A stretch of DNA of 64,000 nt from Chloranthus sessilifolius (GCA_021018995.1 CM037598.1:73674671-73738670); one strand, 5' to 3'. Shown: positions 45,484 to 57,618, numbered from the stretch's first letter. A program made the numbers and translations. Notes: a model not told the origin generated them from the sequence alone.

Positions 45484-47124
45484 TCAATGAATTGTTCTTT
45501 CATTTCTGAGACTGCTCTCAGGCTCAAAACCAACCTGGTTATCTAACAGCCTTCCACTCCTCAAAGTGGTGACAGATTTGGCTTCTTTATGGGAAGAAGT
45601 GTCACCCACCATGTACTGCCCTCTTGGGTTGTTAATAGGTTGACTTGACAATCTTCCCTCCTCTCTCTTAGTCAAAGTATTAGATAGCTGACCAAGGTAG
45701 TCCTCTATCTTTTTAATACTTTGGCTATGAGAGTTAATAGTTTATGACAAAGGGCCTAAATTCTGCAGTGAAGTCAGAACTTGCTCTTCAAATGTGAGGG
45801 ATCTAGAGGGTGCTGGGGCTGGCGCACTTTGCTACATAGGTCGAGCCATAGGCTACTGGTAATGGGGCCTTGGGAAATAGTTCTGCTAGTAGGCTTGGGC
45901 ATTCCTATAAGGCAGCAGATGTTGTTGTGACTGCTGCTGCTGGTGGTTTGGGAAGGTATCTTATCTCCACCTCAAATTGGGGTTGTTTCTCTATTGATAA
46001 CCAGCAGTAGGCTGTTATCCATAGGACTGAGCAGCATTCACATGTTCCATCACAAAGTCTAAAAATTGGACAGCAGAGGGGCATTCCTCAAGGGAGTGAG
46101 TAGGGAACTGGCAGATCACACATGTCTCCTCCACTTGGGCAGCCATTGGAGACTGCATTGCTCACATGAGTTTATCAAACTTTTGAGTCAAGCTGTTCAC
46201 TGTCCTTTCCAAATCATTGTATCCACTCACCTTATATATTTTCCCTCTTGTAATGGTCTCTCTCACAAATCTAGCAGGGGTCTCAAGGTCTCTTGACAAG
46301 GTCTCCCTTTGCATAGAGTTTTCACTAATGATATCAAACAATTCCCAAGCCTCATCAGCTGTCTTGTGGAGGTATGTACCACTACATGAGGCATCAACCA
46401 TATCCCTGCTCCTGGAATCAATTCCTTAATAGAAACTTTAGACAAGTTGCCATTTAGGAATTTGGCGATGGGTACATTTCTTCAAGAGTTCTTTAAATCT
46501 CTCCCATGCTTGGTGAAAGTCTTCAGTTGGGGCTTGAGCAAATGAAATAATGCTCTTCCTCAGCTGACTTGTTTTGGACATGGGAAAAAACTTGGCCAAA
46601 AATTGATATTGAAAGTCATTCTAAGATTGAATATTATTATTGGTTGGGAGTATTGACAACCAAGTTCTGGCTCTATCCTTTAATGAAAAAGGAAAGAGTC
46701 TCAACCTGGTTGCTTCCTCCCCCAAACCTGCAATGTTGAAGGTAGTGCACAGTCCTAGAAATTCATCAATGTACTTATATGGATCTTCTTTACTCAGGCC
46801 ATGGTATGAGGGTAGCATCTGTATGATAGAGGATTTGATCTCATAGTTCCCTTGAACAGCAAGGAATTGAATGCAGAAGGGGGAATTGTAAACCCCTGGC
46901 GCATTGAATTCCTTCAATGTCCTAGGTTGCTTACCCATTGCAGAGTTGTTAGAATCAACCACAGGTGTGTGTATGGGTTGCTTAGGTCTGAGAAGTCTCT
47001 CAACTTCAGGATCCAAGGGTGCAATTAGGATTAAGAGAACTCCTCTCAAGCATACACACAACAAAAATACAGGACAATACACAGAATGATAGTACAAAAT
47101 TAAGTAAAATAAATTCACAAACAC
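45484..47124 (-). pseudogene. Ath-A gag
   Basis: Same frame as protease. LDPEVERLLRPKQPIHTPVV and FNAPGVYNSPFCIQF mark the start; the capsid-type part includes EDPYKYIDEFLGLCTTFNI, LRLFPFSLKDRARTWL, EDFHQAWERFKELLKKC; a zinc-knuckle-like CVICQFPTHSLEECP lies near 46090-46140; then a Gln/Pro-rich region and LRSGRLLDNQVG. At least eight in-frame stops, few or no frameshifts. Gag packages element RNA. Confidence 0.88.
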
Positions 47125-47370
47125 ACAACTAATGCTACAGATCTAAAAACTAAAGATCTAGAAATGTAAACAGAGTTAAGAAATGCAAACTTAAGCACAA
47201 CTTGCTCCTCAAATTGGCACAATGCTCCTTTTAACACAACAAATCCAAATCTGCAATCATAAAATTAAACTACACAAAACTACAACAACAATTAGTCAAA
47301 CACAAAATAGGCAACAAAAATCTAAATCTAAAATGAGAAAAACTTAAATTTACCACTCTTAAAAATATAG

Positions 47371-47389
47371 ATCCCCGACAACGACGCCA
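47371..47389 (-). promoter_or_regulatory. Primer binding site of Ath-A (tRNA-Asp)
   Basis: On the minus strand TGGCGTCGTTGTCGGGGAT, six bases after the LTR end. It matches the site complementary to the 3' end of plant tRNA-Asp (TGGCGCCGTTGCCGGGGA) with two C-to-T differences. Confidence 0.9.
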
Positions 47390-47395
47390 AAAACT

Positions 47396-49850
47396 TATTT
47401 TGTTGCTTACCATATAATTATTAAATGGTTAAAACAGCAAATTAAATGAACAAACTACAGTAGAGTGGGCTTAAGGCAAGTAAGCAGTCCTACAAAAACC
47501 AGGGTTGTTGTAGCAAGTTTTAATAGGTAAGTCAGGGTATGTCGACAGGAAAATGTGATTAAACTATGGTAAATCTCTAGATCTATGACAGATCTGGCAC
47601 TCTATCCTAATTTAAACTAAATCAAAACAGGAAAGATGAGAGGTTTCAAAGATTTGTCACTTTACTAAGAACTATAAAAATTAAATACAATTGATCCAGA
47701 TTTGATTAAATACAGAGTTAAAGAAGAATGAAACGATTAAAATCAAAAGGTGGAAAGCAGCAGGTAGGGATTTTGGTCTTTACTAAAAACCAATTGGATC
47801 AAAGGCAATGTATAGGACAGATTTGCTATAATCCTTCATCTGGCTACAAGCTCAGATGCAAGGTATAAGAATCTAATCTCAACCAAGGTGTTGAAGCAAT
47901 CCTGAGGATAGGATCTGTCCATTTGTAGTGGCCACAGGTTATCCCAGAGATTGTTCCAATCCAATGATCTTGATTAGAATGGGTTAGCTATTGCAAATGT
48001 TATGGGTGTCAGGCTACAAGCTCAAGCATCTACAGGAATATCTAATCTAGGGAAATCAAATACGAAAAAGTGAAATATAGATCAGAATCACATTTAAAAA
48101 CTATAATTATATTATAATTACACAACTTACAATCCTATTGTGCTCAGATCTATAATCTGTGCAACATGCAATCCATCTACACAGCCTCTGAAACTCTTGA
48201 TTTATAGCTCTCAACCTCACCCTAACTACTAAAGGGGTTTAGCCAACCATGATTGGCTGAAAAGAGAATAGGGGAAGAAGGAAGAGAGAGGGAATTTTTG
48301 GAAGGAAAATGGAGATCAGATTTGGCTTTGGTTCTCTCAATTACTGGATGATAGTTTGGTAATTTCTTAAAGCTTTTATACTCTTCTCCTCTCCTGACGG
48401 ATCTATTTTAGCCAAGCAGAGCTCAAGAGAATAATTTTGTTATTCTGAGCTGCTGATGTGGCTGATTTCTCTTCTAGAAGCTCTTTCTCCATTGGTCCAA
48501 AATAGGTAGACCCATGTGATACGGTTAGGGTTCCAATTCGTGCTCAATGGTGTTCTAAAAATACCCCTAAGGGTCATTAACATGCCTTGGAACTCGTGCA
48601 CAAGATCCTGAAGTTGACAGCTGCTGTGAAAGGAACTGAGAAGTTTCTAATTCTATTGTCGAGAGGTTCAGGGATCCTCTCGACAGGTTCTAAGTTCAGC
48701 TTGGTGTTCTCATCAACAGGTTGAAGTGGCCTTCAACAGGTTTTGAGGCTTCTCGAGAAGTTCAGCTGACTAGTCGACAGGATTGGAGTACATTTCTATC
48801 TTCTGTCCAGTTTTGCAGTGATCCTCTCGACACCTTGTAGAAAATCCTGTCGACATCTTTGTAAAGCTCCCGTTGAGCTTTCGACAGGTTGCTTGAACCT
48901 CGCGAGGATGAGCATGGCTTCAGGTAAGTTGTCGATAGGTTCAAGACTCAAATGGTCGATAGGTTGGAAGTTGCACTCGTCGACAGGTTACAGGGGAGGT
49001 TGGTTGAAGAGGGTTTTGGAATCTTGACAAGATTGGTTTGAACTAGTCGACAGGGTTGACAGAGAAATCTTAACTTCTACCTGAGCTACTTCAATCCTCT
49101 TAACATCTTATACAAAATCTTGTCGACCAGTTGCTGGACCCTCACGAGCTCCTCTGCATTTCCAAGTAAGACTTCGACAGGTTCTCTTCCGATGCACCTC
49201 CAACCTCTCGACAGGATCTCTACTTTTATTTCTAGAACCTCTCGACAGCTTAGCTTCTTTACCTTCTAGCTCCTCGATAGCTAGGAGCACACTCTCTAAC
49301 CCTCTCGATAGGTTCATATATAACACCCAACCTCTCGGCAGCTTCATCCCCTCCAGGTATCCCCTCGACAGGATCCATTATTGTACTTCTAACCTCTCGA
49401 CAGGTCCTGGGAAGCTCTCGACAGCTTAATAAAACCTCTCGATATCTTGGCTTTTGAGCATCAGAACCTCTCGACAGGTTCTGCTTTATGCTTCCACAAC
49501 TGGTACACATCTTTGGTATGCTATTCTTCATTTGTTCAACCCTCAGCAGCCTCCTGGTGAGTTCACTCTTCATTCCTTGCAACTGCAATTGGTCCTAAGC
49601 ACACCCAGTTGGGCCCATGACCTTCTCATGAACTTCTAAAGCTCTGTGGACTATTTAATTAGCTGCCTTTAGATTTTTTTAGCACATGTTGAGCAGTAGG
49701 TTGCTTCTTTGGCATTTTTAGATGGATGACACTAAGGCTATAATTTATTGCTTATTTATAAAAAAAATTTAAAACACCTTATTAGTCAGCTCAAGGGTCC
49801 ATCAAAGGTTAGGTTAAGAGGAAAAAAATGATATTTTTCACTGCTTAATA
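47396..49850 (-). repeat. 5' LTR of Ath-A
   Basis: Minus strand; starts TATTAAGCAGTG at 49850 (TG mutated to TA) and ends ...ACAAAATA at 47396 (CA mutated to TA). Same layout as the 3' LTR: TCGACAGG array at 48650-49500, TATA-like box near 48374-48382, R/U5 block near 47530. Confidence 0.92.
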
Positions 49851-49855
49851 GTAGG
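49851..49855. repeat. Target site duplication GTAGG, right copy
   Basis: GTAGG directly after the Ath-A 5' LTR, identical to 33299-33303. Confidence 0.9.
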
Positions 49856-50779
49856 CAGTATGTCAGTTTGCTGGCTATCTGACTTGTAGCCTAATCCTAT
49901 GTGCTTACAAAAAATTTTTGGGACAATAGGCCCGACACAACCTTGCTTGTTCTTGCTGAGTCAGGTGTGAGGGATGTATCCTAGCTGGTACATGAGGTCC
50001 TACCCTTTTGTCGTGGTAGTATTGATGTCGTAGAGTTTGGAGAGGTCGGGGCTGGCCTCTCTTCTTGTTAATTTTGATTGATGCATCGGAGTAGGGCTAA
50101 CTTCCGTGACACTTGTCTTCTTGAGGACTCGCATCTTCTTTATATGGCTGGTGCTCAACACGGAGTCATGGACTGTAGGGATACTCGTAGTATAATCAGT
50201 GTCTATCTCCTGGAGAGGTGCATTGACATATATGCAGACAATGAAATCTTCATATGGAAACTTGATGCATTGATGGTATGTGGATGCCACAGCCTTCATA
50301 GATTCTAAACATTTTCGATCTAGGATAAGATTGTAAGTACTAGAGGAGTCTGACACATAGAAGGTGACGTCCTTTATTACGGGTCTGAGACAGACCTGGA
50401 GCTTGATAGTCCCCTTGATGAAATGACGTGAGCCGTCGTAGGCTATGAGAGATAGGACTGAAGGCCTAATGTCTTGCTCTATGTACTCAAGCGTCTTTAG
50501 TATAGTGATAGGGTAAATATTGAGTCCTGCTCTGGTATCGTCTAGTGCATGGGGTACAGAGAACCCTCTGATTATAACTGTTAAGTATATAGGAGCCGAA
50601 CTTCCTCGGAGTGACTTTGTAGGCATGTCTACATCTGTGAAGGTAAGTGTTGGAGGTTGTGCCATGACTGAGACAATTTGATGCAGTTCATCTGAGGTAG
50701 TATCTTCTTCTACTTGTGTGTCTTCTAATGTATTTAGTAGTAGTCGATGGTGATCAGGAGACTTCTTGATGAGTTCCAA
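49856..50779 (-). pseudogene. Tat-2 protease and G-patch start
   Basis: The frame 50779-50000 covers the retropepsin-type domain: SAPIYLTVIIRGFSVPHALD, then DDTRAGLNIYPITIL in place of the usual D-x-G-S-A-L-N-I-x-P, and STYNLILDRKCLE in place of YNLLLGRPWIH. The altered catalytic stretch makes activity unlikely. Past the stop near 49998, a GLGYKSDSQ G-patch piece runs up to the Ath-A insertion at 49855. Confidence 0.78.
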
Positions 50780-50812
50780 GATTGATATCTGGGCTGGGAT
50801 CTTCTGAAGATG

Positions 50813-53486
50813 TCATAGGAGATCATACTCCTGTCCTGCTTCAAGTGTTGCTTCTTTACCTGGCCGATGGACCTTGTGTATGGGTGGTTGGGAAGGCTGA
50901 GGTGCGAGAATTGGTGGAGGAATGATGTGAGGCGGGGGAGGTAAGTTAGTCTCTTTCTCTCTTGTATTTCTTTTCAATAGTTGTGCATTCGTAGGTTCCT
51001 TATCCCAAGGAAATAGTGGTGGGGGATAGTTAGTCCCCGATTTAAGGATTGGGCAGGTTGGTTGTTGATTGGACCAAGTCGCACTTGGCGTCAATGTATT
51101 AGTGTTTGGCGCGAAAGGGTGAAATTCGACAAAGGAATGCGTACTTGTGCCAGGCCGCTCCACAGTGGGAGGTACTGAGTGTAATCCTCCTCTTCCAGGA
51201 CGGCATAGATCAGTATTTTTTCTTTGGTCGATTCTTCTTTTAGATGTCTTATCTCTACCGTTGATGGGCGCTCTTCAGTTGTCTCCTCGCATTGTCGATT
51301 AGCAGTGTTCTTGGTGACACTATCTACCCATGCTATGATTTATTCTACGATTTGAAGAACATGGTCCTCGTATTCTGGCTCGGAGTCAGATAAAGGGAGT
51401 GGTAGTGGTGTTGGCTTGAGATTCGATGCGATCGAAGGTTCTGGCAGTCGATTATAAAGAAACGGTCTTCGAGCTTAGAAGGATTGGACTCATACCTGAG
51501 TGAACTTCGAATAGGGAGGCATATTCGGAGGGACGACCCATGTAATAAAGGTTGAGGGATGTAGGAGCTGGACAGCCCCTATAGGGTTAGTGAGGGTAAT
51601 AGGAGATTGGAGGTGGGTGATCAAAGCGGGAGGCTAGAAAGAGGGCAAACCGGGGAAGTCTACCATTGTGACGTGGGCTGGCCCACCTTGGTTGTGATTT
51701 GGCATGGGATTGTTAATAATTCCTAGGTTCTACGGTGGTTGATTAGTATTAGGGTTGGAGTTCCTGAGCGCTTCCTAGTCAATTTAGTTTCAATCATTCA
51801 TGTCATAGATTACGTCCCGGAGGACCCAACAGTCTTCCTAATTGTGCCCCGTATATCGATGGAATGCACAGTATTTGCTATAATCCAGATTCGTCGGCCA
51901 AGGTCGGGGTTATTCTTGTAGTAATCTAAGGAGGTTCTGGGTATTGAGGAGACGGAAAATATTAGGAATGGTATCAGGCAAAGGCGGGTAGTGTTCCCGT
52001 CTTGGCTGGTAGGGGCCCCTAGTCTATTGGTTAAAGTGTTATGGCAGAGGTACATTGTTGTAGTTCTAGGTGTTGGCAGGCCGATTCTATATCGTATTCT
52101 TGTTTTGGTAAGTGTTGGGATATTGGTTCCTATTCTGATATTGCCCTTGACTTTAATTTTGGCCTTGGTTTTAATTCTAATATCAGTGTTGATTTAGGCT
52201 CTGGTTTTGATTTGTGTATCGTTGCTGGCCTTGGTTTTGTCCAAAGTTTCTTGGCTGAAAGTTTTCATTTCTGGAGTTCTGTCCTTGATTGGCAACGACA
52301 TTAACCTGCTTGGTTCCTGACGCTTTCTTATTTATTCTTTGACTTTGATTCGCCTGAAGAGCCTGCTTTTAATATGACTATAGACAAGGTGAGGTCTCCG
52401 CCTTTAATGTGTCGCGCCAAATGAGACACTCGGGAATGAAGTACTGCAAAATCGGGGCAGTCACTTATAACGAGTGCACTTTTTAAGGGCTCTCTAGTGT
52501 TGTCAATGATGATATCGGCCGAGTCTTTCTCCTTCATTGAGGTACCAATCCTGGCAACAAGTTTCCTCCATCTTGCAACGAAATCAGCGAATTCTTCGTC
52601 AGGTTCCTGCTTCACAGCCATGAGATCTCTAAGGCTGACCGTTTCCTGGATCAAATGTTTGTATTGGCGGAGGAATTGACCGGCTAGATCGTCAAACGTA
52701 TCTATCTTATGCAGCGGTAGTCCTGCGAACCAGTCTAGGTTCCCCTTTTAATGACCGCTAGAAATAGTGGATGAGAAGTCTTTGATTGTGGTGTATGGGT
52801 AGGCAGTCATTGCAGAAGAGGGCCAGATGATGATTCGGATTCCCAATACCATTGTATTTGTTGAATTTCGGTGGTTTGAATCCTGCTGGTAAGCTAAATT
52901 CGAGTTCTCGGCAAAACTTGTCGAATCTGAATGAGAGGCCTGGGCATTCCCTCTTAGCCATGTATTTGTCAAGCAGCTTAGGGAGATCTTCGACTCTTAC
53001 AGTGGCATCTCTTTGGATAGTCCTCAAGTGAGCTCTGGCATGTCAATTGTCATTGAAGAGGGTGCGAGCGACTAGTCTTAGGGGTGACACATGTGCCGAT
53101 ATCATGCTTGGCGTAGGTGGCGACCTCTCTCTCTCTTGTCGTTCTCATTCATCCGAGTCTTCCCGTCCCTTGACCGTCTCATATGCGGCGGCCAATCCTC
53201 AGAGTAGTTCTTCAGCGTCATCGTCTCTTTTTTGTATTCTCTGAATGCTGAGCTCTACGATTTGTCAGGTCATGAGGTTTTGTCCATTACTGCTCTCCCC
53301 TCTGCTAGGGTTCGGGGTAGAAAAGGGGTTCTCTTGGTCACCGGTCATGTTAATCTCAGGTTGCTGGTTTGAATCGTGGGGTGACTCTTCCTCATATATG
53401 GGATTATTGTGGTATCCCCATAGCGGAGGGTCTCCTAACCGCAATTTCCGTATTCCGGACATCTCGAGTCTTTGGCGGAGGTTCAT
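50813..53486 (-). pseudogene. Tat-2 gag
   Basis: ATG at 53486 (MNLRQRLEMSGIRKL...) opens the N-terminal part. The capsid-type region has FSLPAGFKPPKFNKYNGIGN (about 52830-52870) and, after a frameshift near 52750, SLRDLMAVKQEPDEEFADFV (52570-52640), the pattern of the retrotransposon gag family. Then a decayed stretch to 51165 and a Pro-rich part (51163-50813). Many stops and frame changes. Confidence 0.78.
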
Positions 53487-53773
53487 ATATTCTTCATTTT
53501 TTCTTTTATATATATATATTTTTTTTTGACTGGTTATGAAAACGAACGTAAGCTACAATAAACTAAAACTAAGTATCTAGGCAAGAGCGGCTCTGACAAT
53601 AAGAGGTCTCATCGTGATCACCAGTTTATTGGTACGCGCTTTTTCTGGGTTTCTTTTGGTCCTCGAGTGGCCCAATTCGGTCCCAAGCGGACTCTGGCGA
53701 TGGGTGGTGGAGTGGTGAATCAGAAAATAATAAGTGCTAAAATTAAAGATGTAAATGCAGGACGAAAATACCT

Positions 53774-53791
53774 GGTTCATTGTGATCGCCA
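53774..53791 (-). promoter_or_regulatory. Primer binding site candidate of Tat-2
   Basis: On the minus strand TGGCGATCACAATGAACC, two bases after the LTR end. It resembles tRNA-Arg-type sites of Tat elements in its first bases; the exact tRNA is not certain. A second copy with differences (TGGCGATCGCAACAAC) is at about 62047-62062. Confidence 0.55.
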
Positions 53792-55219
53792 GCTGTAAAT
53801 ATTTATCGATGTTGCAACACGTCACTAATCACGCTTATGAGGAGGTGTGAGTTCCTTCTTTACTGAATAGTCAATCGGCCAACATCAGCAGCATTGGGTC
53901 ACTCAGGTGTTTAGATAATCCATTCTCCTTTTGTTGCTTTGGTTCTAATGAGTTTAGGTATCCTGATTCTGCTGGGAGTCTATTTATGCGTAGGATTCTG
54001 GGTGTTATCCTAACTTTAACTATTTTTTGGTCTTTTGCTTTTAGTTTGATTAATTCTCCTAATTCTTTTAGAACTCTAATTATTTCTAATGTCTTACTTC
54101 TACCATAATCTAATTATTTTACGTGTTCTAATTCTATTAGAAGTCTAATTAATTAGGTCTCTTAATTCTATTAGGTGTCTAATTAGTAGAGTATTTTGAT
54201 CCTATTAGAGGTCTGATTAGTTAAGTCTCCCAATCCTACTAGGAGTCTAATTAATTTAAGTATCTTAATTTTATTTAATTGGGTCTCCTAATCCTACTAG
54301 GAGTCTAATCAATTTAAATATCCTAATCGTATTAGAAATCTAGTTAATTCGGTCTCCTAGTACTACTAGGAGTGCAAATGTATCAATTATATGGAAACTA
54401 ATTAGGAACATATTAATTCTATTAAAACTCTAATTATACTAATTTTATTAAAACTCTAATTAATTAAAAATCCATTAATTTTATTGAAAATCCAAAAAAA
54501 TGGGGGTTTGGCCCGCTATGCTAAGGAGGATCAGTCCCGTTCCCGGGTACCCTCTGTAAGCTCCCTTGGGCAAATCGGGTGGCTAAGATTAAAGTAATAT
54601 GAGTTTGAATTGTAAGACGATATTTTTGGATTGAAAAGTCAATAATTTTTAGATTATAATTATGGATTAAATTTTGGGGCTAGAAGTTGAGAGTTAAACT
54701 ATAAATCATAATTTTTTAAATCTAGAACTATAAGAAATCGGTAAATTAAGACTGGAATCTAAAATTTAAAGACTGAAATCGGGGCCGAAACTAGGAAATC
54801 AGACCGTATGATTAAGGATTGATTCTAGAAACTAAGAACTAGAACTAGAGATTAATAATAGGACTGAAAGTTGAGGTTTCGGGGTGAAAATAAGATTTAA
54901 AATAGTGAATTAAATGATCGGATTAAGAACTAATTCTAGAAACTAGGAACTGGAACCAGGTATTGAAATTGCGGATTAAAAAGGTGTTAGGGTCTAACAC
55001 TGAAAATTAAAGCTAATAGTTAAAACCTAAGATCTAAGAACTAAAAACTAGAAACTAGAACTGAACATTAAAAACTAGAAGGGAAATTATACCTAAGGTC
55101 GAGGCTGTAGAGGGGAATCTCAAAATCCTAAGCTTGAGGGCGAGGAACTCGAAATTCGAATCTCGAAGTCGTTGTATTGTCCTTTTGGGTTGAGGTAAGG
55201 GAATCTATTCATAAGTATT

Positions 55220-55690
55220 TTACTAATTACGTGCCATGTGGGGTGCATTTAATTAGTCGATCAACTTCAATTGCGCGCCCTATTCGGGGTGCTTAATTGA
55301 ATTGCGCGCCCTGTATCAGGTGCTTAACCACTTTGAGTCGGCGACCGTCTTAGTGAGTGACCGGCTGACTGGCTCAACCGAGGTGTTCCTGTCCTAGTCT
55401 GATTAGACTAATTGCACGCTCAGTTTGATATGCACAATCTAATTAAACGCCATACTAACTGCTTTTAATCATGGAGTTTTGACAGTCTAGGGAGTTAGAG
55501 ATCAGGTCTGAAGTATACCAATTGAGCGCCAGTGATTTGGCGCTTAATCTGATTGCGCGCGGTTGTTAGGGCGCGCGATTGGGTCTCAAGGCGGTCAAAG
55601 GGAGGGGAAGTATGGTCCGACGAGGACTGATTGAGTGCTGGTGGTGTGGCGTTCAATCGAATTACGTGCATGGTTTAGAGCGTATAATTC
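55220..55690. repeat. U3 motif array, ATTGCGCGCC type
   Basis: About eight copies of (A)ATTGCGCGCC or variants (ATTGAGCGCC, ATTGCACGC, ATTACGTGC) in both orientations. GCGCGC is self-complementary. Lies between LTR start and the presumed promoter. Confidence 0.7.
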
Positions 55691-55729
55691 GGGATTGTCC
55701 CAGGTCTGGGTCGGGTTCGAAGCGCAAGA

Positions 55730-56035
55730 CTATTGTTTCAGTCTACATTTCGGCTATATACTATTGTTTCAGTATATAGTTCCCACCTTGGGGTTATGGG
55801 GTCTGAGCTACTGAGCTATTATTTCAGCCTGTGTCCAGCCATATACTATTATTTCAGCATATGGTCCCCTCCTTTATGGGATTTGAGTCACAAAGCTATT
55901 ATTTTAGCCTGTGTCCAGCCATATACTATTGTTTCAATATATAGTCCAACATTAGGATCATGGGGCCTGAGCCACAGAACTATTGTTTCAACCTGTGTCT
56001 AGCTATATACTATTATTTCAGCATATGGTTCCCAT
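55730..56035. repeat. Tandem repeat of about 85-90 bp in Tat-2 LTR
   Basis: Three to four copies of a unit with CTATATACTATT.TTTCAG, ATATGGTCCC, GGG.CTGAGC and AGCTATT.TTTCAGCCTGTGT. The inner half-units (TACTATT.TTTCAG and GCTATT.TTTCAG) are themselves related, so the unit may be a doubled one of about 45 bp. Confidence 0.8.
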
Positions 56036-56151
56036 GTTAGGGTTTCGAAACCCTCAGAGAAGGTATGTCCTTTCCAAAGAGTCACAGTCGAGGTCAAAGG
56101 TTGACCGAACAAACTTATATACTCTGAGAGCGCAAAATGGGGGTGTCTACA

Positions 56152-57301
56152 ACCACTTGTGTGGACTTTAGCTCTCCCAAACCTAGCTGTTCATTCACTG
56201 AGTATGGCAGCAGGTTGGCACTAGCTCCCAAATCCAAGAGAGCTCATCCTATGGTGTGGTCACCTATGATGCAGGGGATAGTAGGTACCCCTGAGTCTTG
56301 AAGCTTAGCTGGTGTTTTTATAGACAAAATATATTTAACTTTCTCAGTTGCAAAGACTTTTTAAGACAGGTGGATCCTAGCTCTTCTCTTTTGGGTACAC
56401 AAGTCCTTAAGGAATTTGGCATAGGTTGGGACCTACCTGATGGCATCAAGCAAAGGCAAATTGATTTTCACCTTCTTAAATGTCTCCATCATCTCCTCCA
56501 TTTTTGCATTCCCCTTATCAAAAGGGGAAAGCCCTTTTAAAACTTGAGGAAATGACAGATGAGATACTGCTGGTACCTCAGCTGCTTGCCTAGCATCCAC
56601 ATCAAGAATTTTTTTATTTTTATTTTTTTATTATGTTGGGGCTCAACAACAGCCCCATTATTGTCTTCCTGCTACTCAGCAATATGAACTGAGTTCTCTT
56701 CCTCTGCACTCTTCTTTTCCTCACAGCCTACTTGGTTATCCACCACTTTACAACTCCTCAAGGTGTTGATTGCCTTAGCTTCCTCATGAGTTGAGGAACC
56801 TTCATCAATCATATACTGTCCTTTGGGGTTGATCATTTTCTGGCTTGGCAGTCTATCCTCTTCTCTCCTAGTCAGGGTGTTTGAAATTTGACCCAGCTGG
56901 TCTTCAATTTTTTTAGTACTCTGACTGTGAGAGTTCATAGTCTGTGACAAGGAGCTGAGATTTTGTAGTGAGGACAAAACCTGCTCCTCAAAGGAGGGTG
57001 CTCTAGTCTGTGGTGGTGGTGGTGGCAAAGTCAACTGATTTGGCTGTGCCACAGGCTGAGGAAATTGTTGTCTTTGTACATAACCTTGATTGTACTGATG
57101 TTGTGGTCTATATGGCATTGCTTGTTGTTGCTGATGGGGTTGTTAGACCCCTGGTGCATAGTAGTCACTTAGTGGTCTAGGTTGCTCTCCCATCACCAAT
57201 GTTTGTATAGGTTCAATAGGGGTATGTGTTGGTTGCCTAGGTCCTAGGACTCTCTCTATTTCAAGATCCAAAAGCTCTAATTCAAGATTGAGTGACCTTC
57301 T
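56152..57301 (-). pseudogene. Ath-3 gag and protease remnant with internal deletion
   Basis: gag start at 57301 (LELLDLEIERVLGPRQPTH, then YYAPGV) ends at TAA near 57143. The next bases encode a Gln-rich stretch and MPYRPQHQYNQGYVQ, which in Ath-A lies about 1 kb further on, after capsid and zinc knuckle, so these domains are deleted. The frame 57118-56672 gives the gag tail (LRSCKVVDNQVG). From 56540 the protease approach is decayed, and 56152-56300 matches the Ath-A protease region (44940-45090). Confidence 0.78.
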
Positions 57302-57618
57302 ATCCAGCATACAACACACTCAAGTAAAAAAAATACTTACAGTAACACAGTAGAAAATGTACAACAAATAAAAAGCAAAACAAAATACCATTGCTGATAT
57401 TTAAAGAATGCAAAAATGAAACTAAAACAAGTGAGAAGACGATGCAAACTGAGGCAAGTTGTGTTCCAGCTGCAGCTATTTGCTCCCCTTTTTCTACTGC
57501 TCCAGCTCTGCACAAGTCCCAAAGACACAGCAGTAATTTATTCAAACAGATAAAATGCAGTAAACAAATCTAATTACAAACATAAAGAAAAACTTAGATC
57601 TCCTACTTAGATCAAATA

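Larger units (their letters stand above)
33304..49850 (-). mobile_element. Ath-A: complete Athila-type element (16.5 kb)
   Basis: Minus strand, 16547 bp, with two LTRs of about 2455 bp, tRNA-Asp-type primer site, gag-protease-RT-RNase H in one frame, integrase after one frameshift, a motif cassette, an extra ORF, non-coding 3' region and polypurine tract. GTAGG flanks both ends. It sits inside Tat-2. gag-pol is interrupted mostly by stop codons, and the LTRs differ at about 20 of the first 175 bases in my hand alignment (mostly transitions), so the insertion is not recent. Confidence 0.93.
22885..56151 (-). mobile_element. Tat-2: Tat/Ogre-lineage element, split by Ath-A, 3' LTR missing
   Basis: Minus strand. 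From its start: 5' LTR (56151-53794), primer site (53791-53774), gag (53486-50813), protease (50779-49856), then Ath-A (49850-33304), then spacer protein (33298-32221), RT, RNase H, integrase (to 28123), 1.8 kb non-coding, and the antisense gene (26293-22885). After removing Ath-A and one GTAGG copy, the reading frame is continuous across the join. It inserted into Ath-3: homology to Athila protease resumes exactly at ACCAC (56152-56156), the likely target duplication. The other end, with 3' LTR and second ACCAC, is lost at the 22885 junction. Confidence 0.82.
53794..56151 (-). repeat. 5' LTR of Tat-2
   Basis: Minus strand, starts TGTAGACACCCCCATTTTGC at 56151 and ends ...TTTACA at 53794, about 2358 bp. 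It contains tandem repeats (55730-56035), an ATTGCGCGCC array (55220-55690), purine-rich GAACTAGAAACTAGAAC-like repeats (54600-55080), and repeats around CTCCTAATCCTACTAGGAG (54030-54490). Confidence 0.78.

Noticed and set aside
53621..53655. Alternative primer binding site (TGGTGATCACGATGAGA on the minus strand)
   Set aside because: It lies about 150 bp inside the leader; TGGCGATCACAATGAACC sits right at the LTR end and its position is repeated in the fragment at 61882-62187. The resemblance of the two sites may reflect a local duplication.
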